Below, in pieces: positions 1-7,519 of a stretch of 64,000 nt of DNA (its first letter is position 1; each line of letters opens with the position of its first letter). The position numbers were made by a program, and so were the translations under genes. Source of the stretch: Azospirillum brasilense (lineage in GTDB: Bacteria > Pseudomonadota > Alphaproteobacteria > Azospirillales > Azospirillaceae); the NCBI RefSeq assembly GCF_003349955.1, contig NZ_QLKQ01000001.1, forward strand, positions 62,001 through 126,000, in the 5' to 3' direction. Below the pieces are notes generated by a model. It made no database searches. It saw nothing but the letters and a program-made list of their open reading frames with translations, and was not told where the DNA came from.

Positions 1-2
1 AT

Positions 3-623
3 CAGGCGGACGACATCGACGCCGCGGCGTGGTTCTCCATCGTCCAGGCCGCGCTGCGCCTGTTCCCCTGCCACGACTGGACGCAGCGCCACGCCGCCCT
101 GCGCATCGGCGCGCCGGACGCGCTGGTGCAGCTCCGCTTCCCCTTCGGCCCCGATCAGGACATGAGCAAACCCATCGCGGGCGACCTGCGCGCGGGGACG
201 GTCCGTCTGCTGAACGGCAACAGCTGGTGCCGCCCCTATGAGGGGCTGTTCCGCCTGCACGGCCCCGATCCGGAGCGGCCCGGCGCCACGCTGCGCTGGA
301 CGGGAGTGCACGCGCCCGGCCCCTTCCATCTCGGCGCCAGCCTGCGCTGCCCCCTGCGGGATTCCGTCCCGCTCCGCGTCGCGGTCGCCATCGCCGCGGA
401 GGACGGCGCGACGCTGGCCGAGGAGCGGTTCGAGGTGCATCCCGGCCGGGCGACCGACCTCGTGCTGGACGCCCCCGCCCCGAAGGGACCGCTGACCGTC
501 TCGCTGACCGTGAACGCCGTGCGCCCGCTGGCCGAGGGGGAGCGCGCCGTGCTGGACCTCTCGCCGCCCGCCCTGCACCCGGAGCCGATCCCGGCCGTCG
601 CCCTGCCGGCGAAGGCGGCGTGA
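3..623 (+). CDS. Unknown protein, C-terminal part (5' truncated by window edge)
   Basis: An open frame enters from the left edge and ends at the TGA at 621-623, so only the last 206 residues are visible. A GTG at 126 lies inside the frame and is probably not the start, because the frame is open and protein-like upstream of it (DIDAAAWFSIVQAALRLFP). The visible part has no signal peptide or membrane segment. It looks beta-rich, with repeated hydrophobic strands, and ends in a Pro/Ala-rich tail. I do not recognise the family. Its stop overlaps the GTG start of the next gene by 4 bases, so the two are probably translationally coupled. That suggests a shared process with the SGNH hydrolase, perhaps at the cell surface, which is inference only. 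Confidence 0.6.
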   Translation, partial: QADDIDAAAWFSIVQAALRLFPCHDWTQRHAALRIGAPDALVQLRFPFGPDQDMSKPIAGDLRAGTVRLLNGNSWCRPYEGLFRLHGPDPERPGATLRWTGVHAPGPFHLGASLRCPLRDSVPLRVAVAIAAEDGATLAEERFEVHPGRATDLVLDAPAPKGPLTVSLTVNAVRPLAEGERAVLDLSPPALHPEPIPAVALPAKAA

Positions 624-1300
624 GTCGGATCATCAAAGCGGGATGGGCCGGGGTGGCCACACTGCTGACGTTCCTGGCCGTCCCGGCGCACAGCGACACG
701 ACCATCGGTCCGCGCACGCAGCCGCCCTATCCGGACTGGCTGACCAAGCGCATGGAAACGCTGCGGCATCAGAACCCGAAGGCCATGCTGCTGGGGGATT
801 CCCTGGTCGCCGGCTGGCCGGCCGACCTCGCCCGACGGCTGTTCGACGCGGAGCCGATGAATTTCGGGGCCGGCGGCGACACGACCGGGAACCTGCTGTG
901 GAGGGTGCGGCAGTCCTTCGGACCGGGCATGAAGCTCAGGTCCGCGCTGGTTCTGGTCGGGACGAACGACCTGCCGAACCGCACCGCCGCGGAGATCGCC
1001 GGCACCATCGAAGCGATCACCACGGACGTGAAACGCTTCGCCCCCGGCACCTGCGTCACGCTGCTCACCCTGCTGCCGCGGCGCGACGGCAACGCCGCCT
1101 TCGCCGAACGCATCATGGACGTGAACCGGCGGCTGACCACCCTCGCCGGTCCCGGCCTGCGCGTGGTGGATGTCCATACCGCGTTGCGCGACGCCTGCCC
1201 GCCGGAGGGCGCCTGTCCGCTCTACAAGGACCCGGTGCATCCGAACCGCGCCGGCTATGAACGGCTGACCGCCGCTATCGGCAAGGCCGGTTGTGGATGA
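620..1300 (+). CDS. Secreted SGNH/GDSL-family hydrolase
   Basis: The 226-residue protein has an N-terminal signal peptide (hydrophobic stretch around residues 9-24, then VPAHS). The four SGNH blocks are in order: GDS in LLGDSLVAGW (nucleophile Ser), the block II Gly in GAGGDTTGN, GTND with the block III Asn, and the DPVHPN Asp/His pair near the C terminus. These proteins are serine esterases, lipases or acetylxylan/peptidoglycan deacetylases; the substrate cannot be told from sequence. The GTG start overlaps the preceding stop codon, the only start that keeps the signal peptide. The product probably acts in the periplasm. A GC-rich palindromic repeat follows the stop. Confidence 0.85.
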   Translation: MSRIIKAGWAGVATLLTFLAVPAHSDTTIGPRTQPPYPDWLTKRMETLRHQNPKAMLLGDSLVAGWPADLARRLFDAEPMNFGAGGDTTGNLLWRVRQSFGPGMKLRSALVLVGTNDLPNRTAAEIAGTIEAITTDVKRFAPGTCVTLLTLLPRRDGNAAFAERIMDVNRRLTTLAGPGLRVVDVHTALRDACPPEGACPLYKDPVHPNRAGYERLTAAIGKAGCG

Positions 1301-1348
1301 GAGGGGTGCTTCGCAGTATCCGCTGGCCAGTCGTTGCTGCCGATTACA

Positions 1349-1425
1349 GCCCTCTCCCCTGCAGAGGGCTTTGCGCGATGGCCGAACGCGCTCAGTTGTG
1401 AATCCCTCCGGAGGGGAGAGGGGAA
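1349..1425. repeat. REP-like palindromic GC-rich repeat
   Basis: Two short palindromes (around 1349-1370 and 1404-1425) of the CCCTCTCCCC/GGGGAGAGGG type lie between the convergent SGNH hydrolase and mmsA genes. Similar elements lie near 14.0, 17.6, 48.3 and 62.5 kb. Either may also act as a transcription terminator for the two converging genes. Confidence 0.6.
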
Positions 1426-1433
1426 TTGCCCCC

Positions 1434-2933
1434 TCACTTCATCGACGGAAAGGAGAACTGCGCCCCTTCGCGCACGCCACCCGCCGGCCAGCGCTGGGTG
1501 ATCGTCTTGCGCCGGGTGTAGAAGCGCACGCCGTCCGGCCCGTAGGCCGCCAGATCGCCGAACAGAGACCGCTTCCAGCCGCCGAAGCTGTGGTAGGACA
1601 CCGGCACCGGCAGCGGCACGTTGACGCCGACCATGCCGACCTTGATCGCGTCGGTGAAGTAGCGCGCGGCCTCGCCGTCGCGGGTGAACAGGCAGGTGCC
1701 GTTGCCGTACTCGTGGGCGTCGATCAGGTCCATGCCCTCCTGCATCGTGGTCACGCGAACGACGCAGAGAACCGGGCCGAAAATCTCCTCGCGGTAGACG
1801 CTCATGTCCGGCGTCACCCGGTCGAACAGGCAGCCGCCGAGGAAGAAGCCGCCCTCGTGCCCCGGCACCACCAGCCCGCGGCCGTCGACCACCAGCTCCG
1901 CCCCTTCGGCGACGCCCTGGTCGACCAAGCCCTTCACCTTCTCGAAATGGGCGCGGGTGACCAGCGGACCCATGTCGCAGCCGGAGCCGGTCCCCGCCCC
2001 GACCTTGAGGGCGCGCACCTGCTCCGCCAGCATCGCCACCACGCGGTCGGCGGTTGCGTCGCCCACCGCGACGACCACGGAGATGGCCATGCAGCGCTCC
2101 CCGCAGGAGCCGTAGGCCGCGCCCATGATCGCGCTGACCGCGTTGTCGAGGTCGGCATCGGGCATGACGATGGCGTGATTCTTCGCCCCGCCCAGCGCCT
2201 GCACCCGTTTTCCATGGGCGGTGCCGGTGGCGTAGACATATTCGGCGACCGGCGTCGAACCGACGAAGCTGACCGCTTGAACGCGCGGGTCGGTCAGCAG
2301 CGTGTCCACCGCCTCCTTGTCGCCGTGGACGACGTTCAGCACGCCCGGCGGAAGCCCGGCCTCCTGCGCCAGCTGCGCGACGAGCAGAGAGGCGCTGGGG
2401 TCGCGCTCCGACGGCTTCAGGATGAAGCTGTTGCCGCAGGCCACGGCGACCGGGAACATCCACAGAGGCACCATGGCCGGGAAGTTGAAGGGCGTGATGC
2501 CCGCCACGACGCCCAGCGGCTGGAACTCCGACCAACTGTCGATGCCCGGCCCGACATTCTTGGAATGCTCGCCCTTCAGCAGGTCGGCGATGCCGCAGGC
2601 GTATTCGACATTCTCCATGCCGCGGCCCAGCTCGCCGCGGGCGTCCTCCAGCGTCTTGCCGTGCTCCCGTGTGATCGCCGCACAGATGCGGTCGGCGTTG
2701 TCCTCCAGCAACTGGCGGAAGCGGAACATCACCCGCGCCCGCTTGCCCGGCGGCGTCGCCCGCCACGCCGGGAAGGCCGCCTCGGCGGCGGCGATGGCCG
2801 ATTCCACGGTGGCCCGGCCGGCGAGCGGGACGCGGCCCACGGTTTCGCCCGTTGCCGGGTTCACGATGTCGGCGCTGCGGGTGTCGGCAGGGGCGTCGAC
2901 CACGCCGCCAATGAGATGCGGAACGAGGGTCAT
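1434..2933 (-). CDS. mmsA: CoA-acylating methylmalonate/malonate-semialdehyde dehydrogenase
   Basis: The 499-residue protein is an aldehyde dehydrogenase of the MmsA/IolA type. It has the NAD-binding core (ITPFNFPAMVPLWMFPVA, SFVGSTPVAEYVY) and the catalytic Cys in YGSCGERCMAIS, the Cys context typical of CoA-dependent semialdehyde dehydrogenases. The family oxidises malonate or methylmalonate semialdehyde to acetyl-CoA or propionyl-CoA with loss of CO2. It lies 13 bases downstream of the class III transaminase on the same strand. Together they would convert beta-alanine, or another omega-amino acid, to acetyl-CoA. A GAGGATGGGAAAG stretch precedes the ATG. Length is normal for the family. Valine or inositol catabolism is the alternative pathway, but no partner genes for those are nearby. 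Confidence 0.9.
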   Translation of the reverse strand: MTLVPHLIGGVVDAPADTRSADIVNPATGETVGRVPLAGRATVESAIAAAEAAFPAWRATPPGKRARVMFRFRQLLEDNADRICAAITREHGKTLEDARGELGRGMENVEYACGIADLLKGEHSKNVGPGIDSWSEFQPLGVVAGITPFNFPAMVPLWMFPVAVACGNSFILKPSERDPSASLLVAQLAQEAGLPPGVLNVVHGDKEAVDTLLTDPRVQAVSFVGSTPVAEYVYATGTAHGKRVQALGGAKNHAIVMPDADLDNAVSAIMGAAYGSCGERCMAISVVVAVGDATADRVVAMLAEQVRALKVGAGTGSGCDMGPLVTRAHFEKVKGLVDQGVAEGAELVVDGRGLVVPGHEGGFFLGGCLFDRVTPDMSVYREEIFGPVLCVVRVTTMQEGMDLIDAHEYGNGTCLFTRDGEAARYFTDAIKVGMVGVNVPLPVPVSYHSFGGWKRSLFGDLAAYGPDGVRFYTRRKTITQRWPAGGVREGAQFSFPSMK

Positions 2934-2946
2934 GGCTTTCCCATCC

Positions 2947-4308
2947 TCACGCGGTTGCCTGGATGGCGTCGGCGACGGCGTTCATCAGCCGGTCGAGGTC
3001 CTCGCGCTCGCTGATGAAATGCGGGCCGAACTGCAGCGTGTCGCCGCCGAAGCGGACGTAGAAGCCCGCTTTCCAGCACGTCATGGCGATCTCGTACGGG
3101 CGGCGGGCCGGCTCGCCCGGCAGGGCCGCGATCTGCACCGCGCCGGCGAGGCCGTAGTTGCGGATGTCGGTGACGTGGCGAAGCCCCTTCAGCCCGTGCA
3201 GCACCGTCTCGAAATGCGGAGCCAGATCCGCCGCCTTCTCGGCCAACCTGTCCCGCTCGAACAGTTCCAGCGCGGCGAGGCCGGCGGCGCAGGCCACAGG
3301 ATGGGCGGAGTAGGTGTAGCCGTGCGGGAACTCGACCATGTAGTCGGCGCCGCCATTGTCCATGAAGGTCTGGTAGATCTCGTGGCTGGCGACCACCGCG
3401 CCCATCGGCACGGCGCCGTTGGTGAGGCCCTTGGCGACGTTCATGATGTCCGGCACCACCCCGAAGGCGTCGGCGCCGAAGGCGGCCCCCATGCGGCCGA
3501 AGCCGGTGATGACCTCGTCGAAGATCAGCAGGATGTTGTGCTTGTCGCACAGCGCGCGCAGCCGCTGCAGATAGCCCTTGGGCGGCGGCAGCACGCCCGC
3601 CGAGCCAGCCAGCGGCTCCACGATCACCGCGGCGATGTTGGAGGCGTCGTGCAGCGCGACCAGCTCCTCCAGCGCGTCGGCCAGTTCGGCCCCCTGCTCC
3701 GGCAGGCCCTTGGTGAAGGCGTTCTGCGGCAGCAGCGTGTGTGGCAGATGGTCGGCCTCGACGCCCGAGCCGAACAGCTTGCGGTTGCCGCCGATGCCGC
3801 CCAGGCTGATGCCGCCGAAATTGACGCCGTGATAGCCCTTGGACCGGCCGATCAGCTTGGTCTTGGCCGGCTGGCCCTTCAGCCGCCAATAGGCCCGCGC
3901 CATCTTCAGCGCCGTGTCGGTGGCCTCCGAACCCGAATTGACGAAGAACACGTGATCCAGCCCGGCCGGCGTCATCGAAGCCAGCTTGTGCGCCAGCTTG
4001 AAGGCGGCGGGGTGGCCGAACTGGAAGGCCGGGCTGTAGTCCAGCTCCCCAATCTGGCGGGCGACGGCCTCGCTGATTTCGCGGCGGCTGTGCCCGGCGC
4101 CGCAGCACCACAGGCCGGACAGGCTGTCATAGATCTTCCGCCCCTCGGCGTCCCAGTACCAGGCGCCCTCGGCCCGGGCGATCAGGCGCGGGTTCGCCTT
4201 GAACTCGCGGTTCGCCGTGAAGGGCATCCAGTGGGCGTCCAGCTCCGCACGCGTCAGCCCGGCGGTCGGGGCGGTTCCGGCTTTCTGGCTCTCGTCCAAC
4301 GGCGGCAT
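2947..4308 (-). CDS. Class III (omega) aminotransferase, beta-alanine--pyruvate type
   Basis: This is a PLP-dependent class III aminotransferase. It shows the N-terminal HWMPFTANREFKANPR segment of beta-alanine/omega-amino acid:pyruvate transaminases, NSGSEATDTALKMARAY for phosphate binding, the YHGVNFGG segment, and the LIFDEVITGFGRMG Asp that contacts the pyridine nitrogen. The PLP lysine is in DIMNVAKGLTNGAVPMG. I start it at the ATG at 4308, with AGGAG 9 bases upstream, giving 453 residues, the usual family length. An upstream ATG at 4392 would add 28 atypical residues and nearly fill the divergent promoter region. It is operonic with mmsA. Likely reaction: beta-alanine + pyruvate to malonate semialdehyde + alanine. 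Confidence 0.88.
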   Translation of the reverse strand: MPPLDESQKAGTAPTAGLTRAELDAHWMPFTANREFKANPRLIARAEGAWYWDAEGRKIYDSLSGLWCCGAGHSRREISEAVARQIGELDYSPAFQFGHPAAFKLAHKLASMTPAGLDHVFFVNSGSEATDTALKMARAYWRLKGQPAKTKLIGRSKGYHGVNFGGISLGGIGGNRKLFGSGVEADHLPHTLLPQNAFTKGLPEQGAELADALEELVALHDASNIAAVIVEPLAGSAGVLPPPKGYLQRLRALCDKHNILLIFDEVITGFGRMGAAFGADAFGVVPDIMNVAKGLTNGAVPMGAVVASHEIYQTFMDNGGADYMVEFPHGYTYSAHPVACAAGLAALELFERDRLAEKAADLAPHFETVLHGLKGLRHVTDIRNYGLAGAVQIAALPGEPARRPYEIAMTCWKAGFYVRFGGDTLQFGPHFISEREDLDRLMNAVADAIQATA

Positions 4309-4421
4309 CGGGCGGCACTCCTGCTGGCTGGGATGGGCTTCGGAAAACAGTGTGCGCCGAGGCTTGGTTGCGGTTAAATCCAAACCATTCAAACCTTACG
4401 CAAGCATCTGCTTACCTATCC
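4309..4421. promoter_or_regulatory. Divergent promoter region between the transaminase operon and its LysR regulator
   Basis: These 113 bases separate two divergent start codons and are less GC-rich than the genes around them. LysR regulators usually bind between themselves and their target. I do not see a clean T-N11-A dyad that I would defend, so the site itself is not assigned. Confidence 0.5.
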
Positions 4422-5384
4422 ATGAGCAAGCAAGCCCGTCCCCTGAGCGGCCTCAACGACGCCGACCTGCGCCTGCTGCGCGTCTTCAAGACGGTGGTGG
4501 AGTGCGGCGGTTTTTCCGCGGCGGAGGTGGAGTTGAACATCAGCCGCGCCGCCATCAGCCTGCACATGGCCGATCTGGAACGGCGGCTGGGGTTGCGTCT
4601 GTGCCGGCGCGGGCGGGCGGGGTTCCTGCTCACCGACGAGGGGCGCATGGCCTACGAGGCGGCGCTGCGCCTGTTCGCCGGCCTGGAGAGCTTCCGCAGC
4701 GAGATCAACGCCGCGCACGGGCGGCTGCGCGGCGAATTGAACATCGGCATCACCGACAACCTCGTCACCATGCCGAAGATGCGGGTGACCGACGCCCTGC
4801 GCGGCCTCAAACAGCAGGGGCCGGAGGTGCGGGTGAACATCCGCATGATTCCGCCCAACGAGATCGAGCGCGGCGTGCTGGACGGGCGCCTGCACGTCGG
4901 CGTCGTGCCGGCACGGCGCGCCCTGCCCGGCCTGGACCGTCTGCCGCTGTACCAGGAGGAATCACACCTTTACTGCGGGCGCGGCCATCCGCTGTTCGAT
5001 GCGGAGGCGGTGCCCGACGCGGCCGTGGAGGCCGCCGACGCCGTCGCCCCGACCGAGGCGCAGCAGGTGCCGGAGGCGGCGGGGGTGCAGCGGGCGCTGA
5101 CCGCCACCGCCACCGCGACCGACCGCGAGGGCGTGGCCTTCCTCATCCTGACCGGCTGCTACGTCGGTTTCCTGCCCACCCATTACGCGCGGCAGTGGGT
5201 CGAGCGCGGGGCGATGCGCGCGCTTCTGCCGGAGCGCTTCCATTACGCCCAGGAATTCCAGGCGGTCACCAAGACGGGCACGCAGGCCAATCTGGTGCTG
5301 GAACGGTTTCTCGACCTTCTGAGACGAACAGGAATGGAGGGGGTGGAAACGAAGGGCGTGGGCGGCCCCCAAAAATCGGGGTGA
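4422..5384 (+). CDS. LysR-family transcriptional regulator
   Basis: The 320-residue protein has an N-terminal winged helix-turn-helix (LRLLRVFKTVVECGGFSAAEVELNISRAAISLHMADLERRLGLRLCRRGR), followed by a LysR substrate-binding domain. I take the ATG at 4422 (MSKQARPLSG); the ATG at 4350 adds residues reaching into the intergenic region. It is divergent from the transaminase-mmsA operon and is the likely activator, with beta-alanine or a related amino acid as a plausible inducer (inference). The effector domain has an Ala/Thr-rich, poorly conserved loop (TATATATDREG). The gene ends about 80 bases before an unrelated membrane protein gene. Confidence 0.88.
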   Translation: MSKQARPLSGLNDADLRLLRVFKTVVECGGFSAAEVELNISRAAISLHMADLERRLGLRLCRRGRAGFLLTDEGRMAYEAALRLFAGLESFRSEINAAHGRLRGELNIGITDNLVTMPKMRVTDALRGLKQQGPEVRVNIRMIPPNEIERGVLDGRLHVGVVPARRALPGLDRLPLYQEESHLYCGRGHPLFDAEAVPDAAVEAADAVAPTEAQQVPEAAGVQRALTATATATDREGVAFLILTGCYVGFLPTHYARQWVERGAMRALLPERFHYAQEFQAVTKTGTQANLVLERFLDLLRRTGMEGVETKGVGGPQKSG

Positions 5385-5463
5385 TTTCCATTGACGCCGG
5401 CTCGGTCGCGCCCCACCGTAATTGAGGGGAATACGAACAAAGAACCGATGGGGGAGCACGGCC

Positions 5464-6024
5464 ATGGTGATGCTGACCGAACAGTTCGTCATCGACTATC
5501 TGCTGTTCGCCGCCGTCCTGCTCACCGTCACCTGTTCCCTGCTCGGCAGCTTCTTTCTCAGCGCGCTCAGCCGCCAGACGGGCGCCCTGTCCCGCCTGCT
5601 GCTGTGGAGCGTTCCGGCGACCCTGCTGAGCACCGCCCTGTGGTCGCTGGCCATGCCGATCAATCAGGCGCTGGTGGTCGGCGTGGCCACCGCCGGAGCG
5701 ACGCTCGTCGGGCAACATCTTTTGCCCTTCGGCCCGGTCGGTCCGCGCGGGGTCTGGTCCTGGGAAGCGCTGCTGTTCCGCGGCCTGTCCTGGACCGGGC
5801 GCACCGCCCTGATGCTCGCGCCCGCCGTGTGGCTCGGCGGCATGCCCTCCTGGATCCTGTGGTTCGCCCTGGCCGGCCCAATGAACGCGGCCATCTTCGC
5901 CCTGTGCCAGCTGCGCGGCACCAACCCGGCGCTGCGCCGGTCGGTGGAGCAGGGCGACGTCCTGTGGGGCGGGGCCCAGGGGGCGGTTCTGGGCGGCCTG
6001 CCGGCCTTCCTGATGCTTTTGTGA
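5464..6024 (+). CDS. Integral membrane protein of unknown function
   Basis: The 186-residue protein has about five predicted membrane segments (roughly 12-34, 42-63, 66-85, 100-140 and 168-184 after the ATG at 5464). GGGGGAG upstream of 5464 supports that start over the GTG-like extension at 5422. I recognise no motif. The segments are rich in Leu, Ala, Gly and Trp, and there are no conserved charged residues that would suggest a transporter. It stands alone in its orientation between the LysR gene and a DUF4112 gene. Confidence 0.65.
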   Translation: MVMLTEQFVIDYLLFAAVLLTVTCSLLGSFFLSALSRQTGALSRLLLWSVPATLLSTALWSLAMPINQALVVGVATAGATLVGQHLLPFGPVGPRGVWSWEALLFRGLSWTGRTALMLAPAVWLGGMPSWILWFALAGPMNAAIFALCQLRGTNPALRRSVEQGDVLWGGAQGAVLGGLPAFLMLL

Positions 6025-6219
6025 GCCCCCGAGAAATCGGGGATGAATCCACCGTACTCATACGAAAATGTACCGGGTGGGTCTTGCGTGGGCGGGACGA
6101 CCGGGCCATCTGTGCGGGACTGGCTCCGGGCCCCTCTGGCGGTCCACTTGGTACGGACCGCGATGTCGGAGCCCTTCACTTGAGCGGACGGCGCAGCCGT
6201 CCCCTTCTGGAGGGTCCGT

Positions 6220-6684
6220 ATGACCGCTACCTCTTTTTCTTCGTTCCGTTACGGTTCCGCCTACGGCGAGACCGCGCATCTCGCGGCGCGCCAGCGGCTG
6301 GAATGGCTGGCGCGGATGATGGACAGCGCCGTCCGCGTGCCGGGCACCAACATCACCTTCGGCGCCGACGCCGTGCTGGGTCTGGTGCCGGGCTTCGGCA
6401 ACCTCGCCACCACGGCGGTGTCCGGCTATCTCATCCGCGAGGCCTGGAGGCTCGGCGTGCCGCGCGGCAAGCTGCTGCGCATGGTCGGCAACGTGGCGAT
6501 GGACAGCCTGATCAGCGCCGTTCCGGTGGCCGGCAACATCGCCGACGTGTTCTGGAAGGCCAACCGCAAGAACATGGCGATCCTGGCCGAGCATCTGGAC
6601 GGTCCTCACTCGCAGGGCGGCCGGACCCACCGTCGCCGCTCGACGCCCTACACCATTGACGGCGAGTGGCGCCGGACACGGTAA
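6220..6684 (+). CDS. DUF4112 domain-containing protein
   Basis: The 154-residue protein matches the DUF4112 pattern. An amphipathic helix (RLEWLARMMDSAVRVPGTNITFGADAVLGLVPGFG) is followed by two glycine-rich hydrophobic segments (LATTAVSGYLIREA and DSLISAVPVAGNIADVFWKANRKN). The family is small, membrane-associated and without known function. The ATG at 6220 follows GGAGGGTCCGT, a good ribosome site. The C terminus is basic (RTHRRRSTP). It is convergent with the PPOX-fold gene 9 bases away. Confidence 0.85.
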   Translation: MTATSFSSFRYGSAYGETAHLAARQRLEWLARMMDSAVRVPGTNITFGADAVLGLVPGFGNLATTAVSGYLIREAWRLGVPRGKLLRMVGNVAMDSLISAVPVAGNIADVFWKANRKNMAILAEHLDGPHSQGGRTHRRRSTPYTIDGEWRRTR

Positions 6685-6693
6685 CGGGACGCG

Positions 6694-7419
6694 TCACTCC
6701 CCACCGAACCGGATGCGGTGGTTCTCCAGCATCAGCTCGTCCAGCCGGCGGCCGGCGGTGAAGCCCGCCTGCCCCGGCGGGACCGGCGTGCCGGCGGGAA
6801 GCCGCGGGCAAGGTTCGGCGGCGCCGATCACCTGAACCACCGGGTAGCGGGCCGTGTAGATGGGCAAGTCCATGTCCTCGCCCTCGTCGGACAGGCCCTT
6901 GCCCCGGACCTTGGCGCTCGCCTCCTCGATCTCCATGCCGACCACCATGGTCGCCTTGATCTCCTGCGCCGTGCTGGCCCGCAGGTCGGCGCTGCGCCCC
7001 GGATAGAAGCGGTCGACCATGGCGTCGAGCGCGCGGGCCTTGGCCTTGGCCTCCTCGACGATGCGGGCGGTGCCGAAGCACATGGCGGACCGGTAATCCG
7101 CCGAGTGGTTGAACCCGCTGCGCGCCAGCACGAGGCTGTCGAGATGCGTGACGGTCAGGCAGACCGGCAGGCCGTCGCGCTGCGCCCGCAGCATCCGGCT
7201 GGCCGCGGACCCGTGCCAATAGAGATGCTCGCCCTCCCGCCAGAAGGCCGTGGGCGTGCAGTAGGGTTGCCCGTCGATCACGTAGGCGATGTGGGCGATC
7301 ATCGCGCCGTCGAGGATGGCGTGGACCGTTTCCCGGTCGTAGCGGGCCCGCTCGTGCAGGCGCTTCACCCGGTTGCGGTCGGTGACGGGATAGCTTTCGG
7401 ACGAAACGGCCTCGGACAT
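6694..7419 (-). CDS. Pyridoxamine 5'-phosphate oxidase-fold protein (flavin/heme-binding split barrel)
   Basis: After the ATG at 7419 the protein has 241 residues. It shows the PPOX-like pattern VHAILDGAMIAHIAYVIDGQPYCTPTAFWREGEHLYWHGSAASRMLRA, seen in the pyridoxamine-phosphate-oxidase-related, FMN-binding group. Longer starts up to 7557 run through the intergenic region and are unlikely. It is divergent from a MocR/PdxR-type regulator, a pairing that is common in proteobacteria and suggests B6-vitamer or flavin-linked metabolism under MocR control. True PdxH activity is not shown, since the sequence is more like the nitroimidazole-resistance/PPOX-related branch. Confidence 0.8.
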   Translation of the reverse strand: MSEAVSSESYPVTDRNRVKRLHERARYDRETVHAILDGAMIAHIAYVIDGQPYCTPTAFWREGEHLYWHGSAASRMLRAQRDGLPVCLTVTHLDSLVLARSGFNHSADYRSAMCFGTARIVEEAKAKARALDAMVDRFYPGRSADLRASTAQEIKATMVVGMEIEEASAKVRGKGLSDEGEDMDLPIYTARYPVVQVIGAAEPCPRLPAGTPVPPGQAGFTAGRRLDELMLENHRIRFGGE

Positions 7420-7469
7420 CGCGGAATTCTCTTCGCGGCGGTGGACAACGGCGCCATTAGAGCCTAGCC

Positions 7470-7516
7470 ATTGGTCCGGCGTGAGAGCCAATTCCGACCT
7501 TGTCGACTGGACCAAT
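7470..7516. promoter_or_regulatory. Inverted repeat, candidate MocR operator
   Basis: ATTGGTCC (7470-7477) and GGACCAAT (7509-7516) form a perfect 8-base inverted repeat. The arms are 31 bases apart and lie between the divergent PPOX and MocR genes. The right arm ends 3 bases before the ATG at 7520. The spacing suits a dimeric MocR regulator that bridges two half-sites and represses both genes. Assignment is by position and symmetry only. Confidence 0.55.
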
Positions 7517-7519
7517 CCG

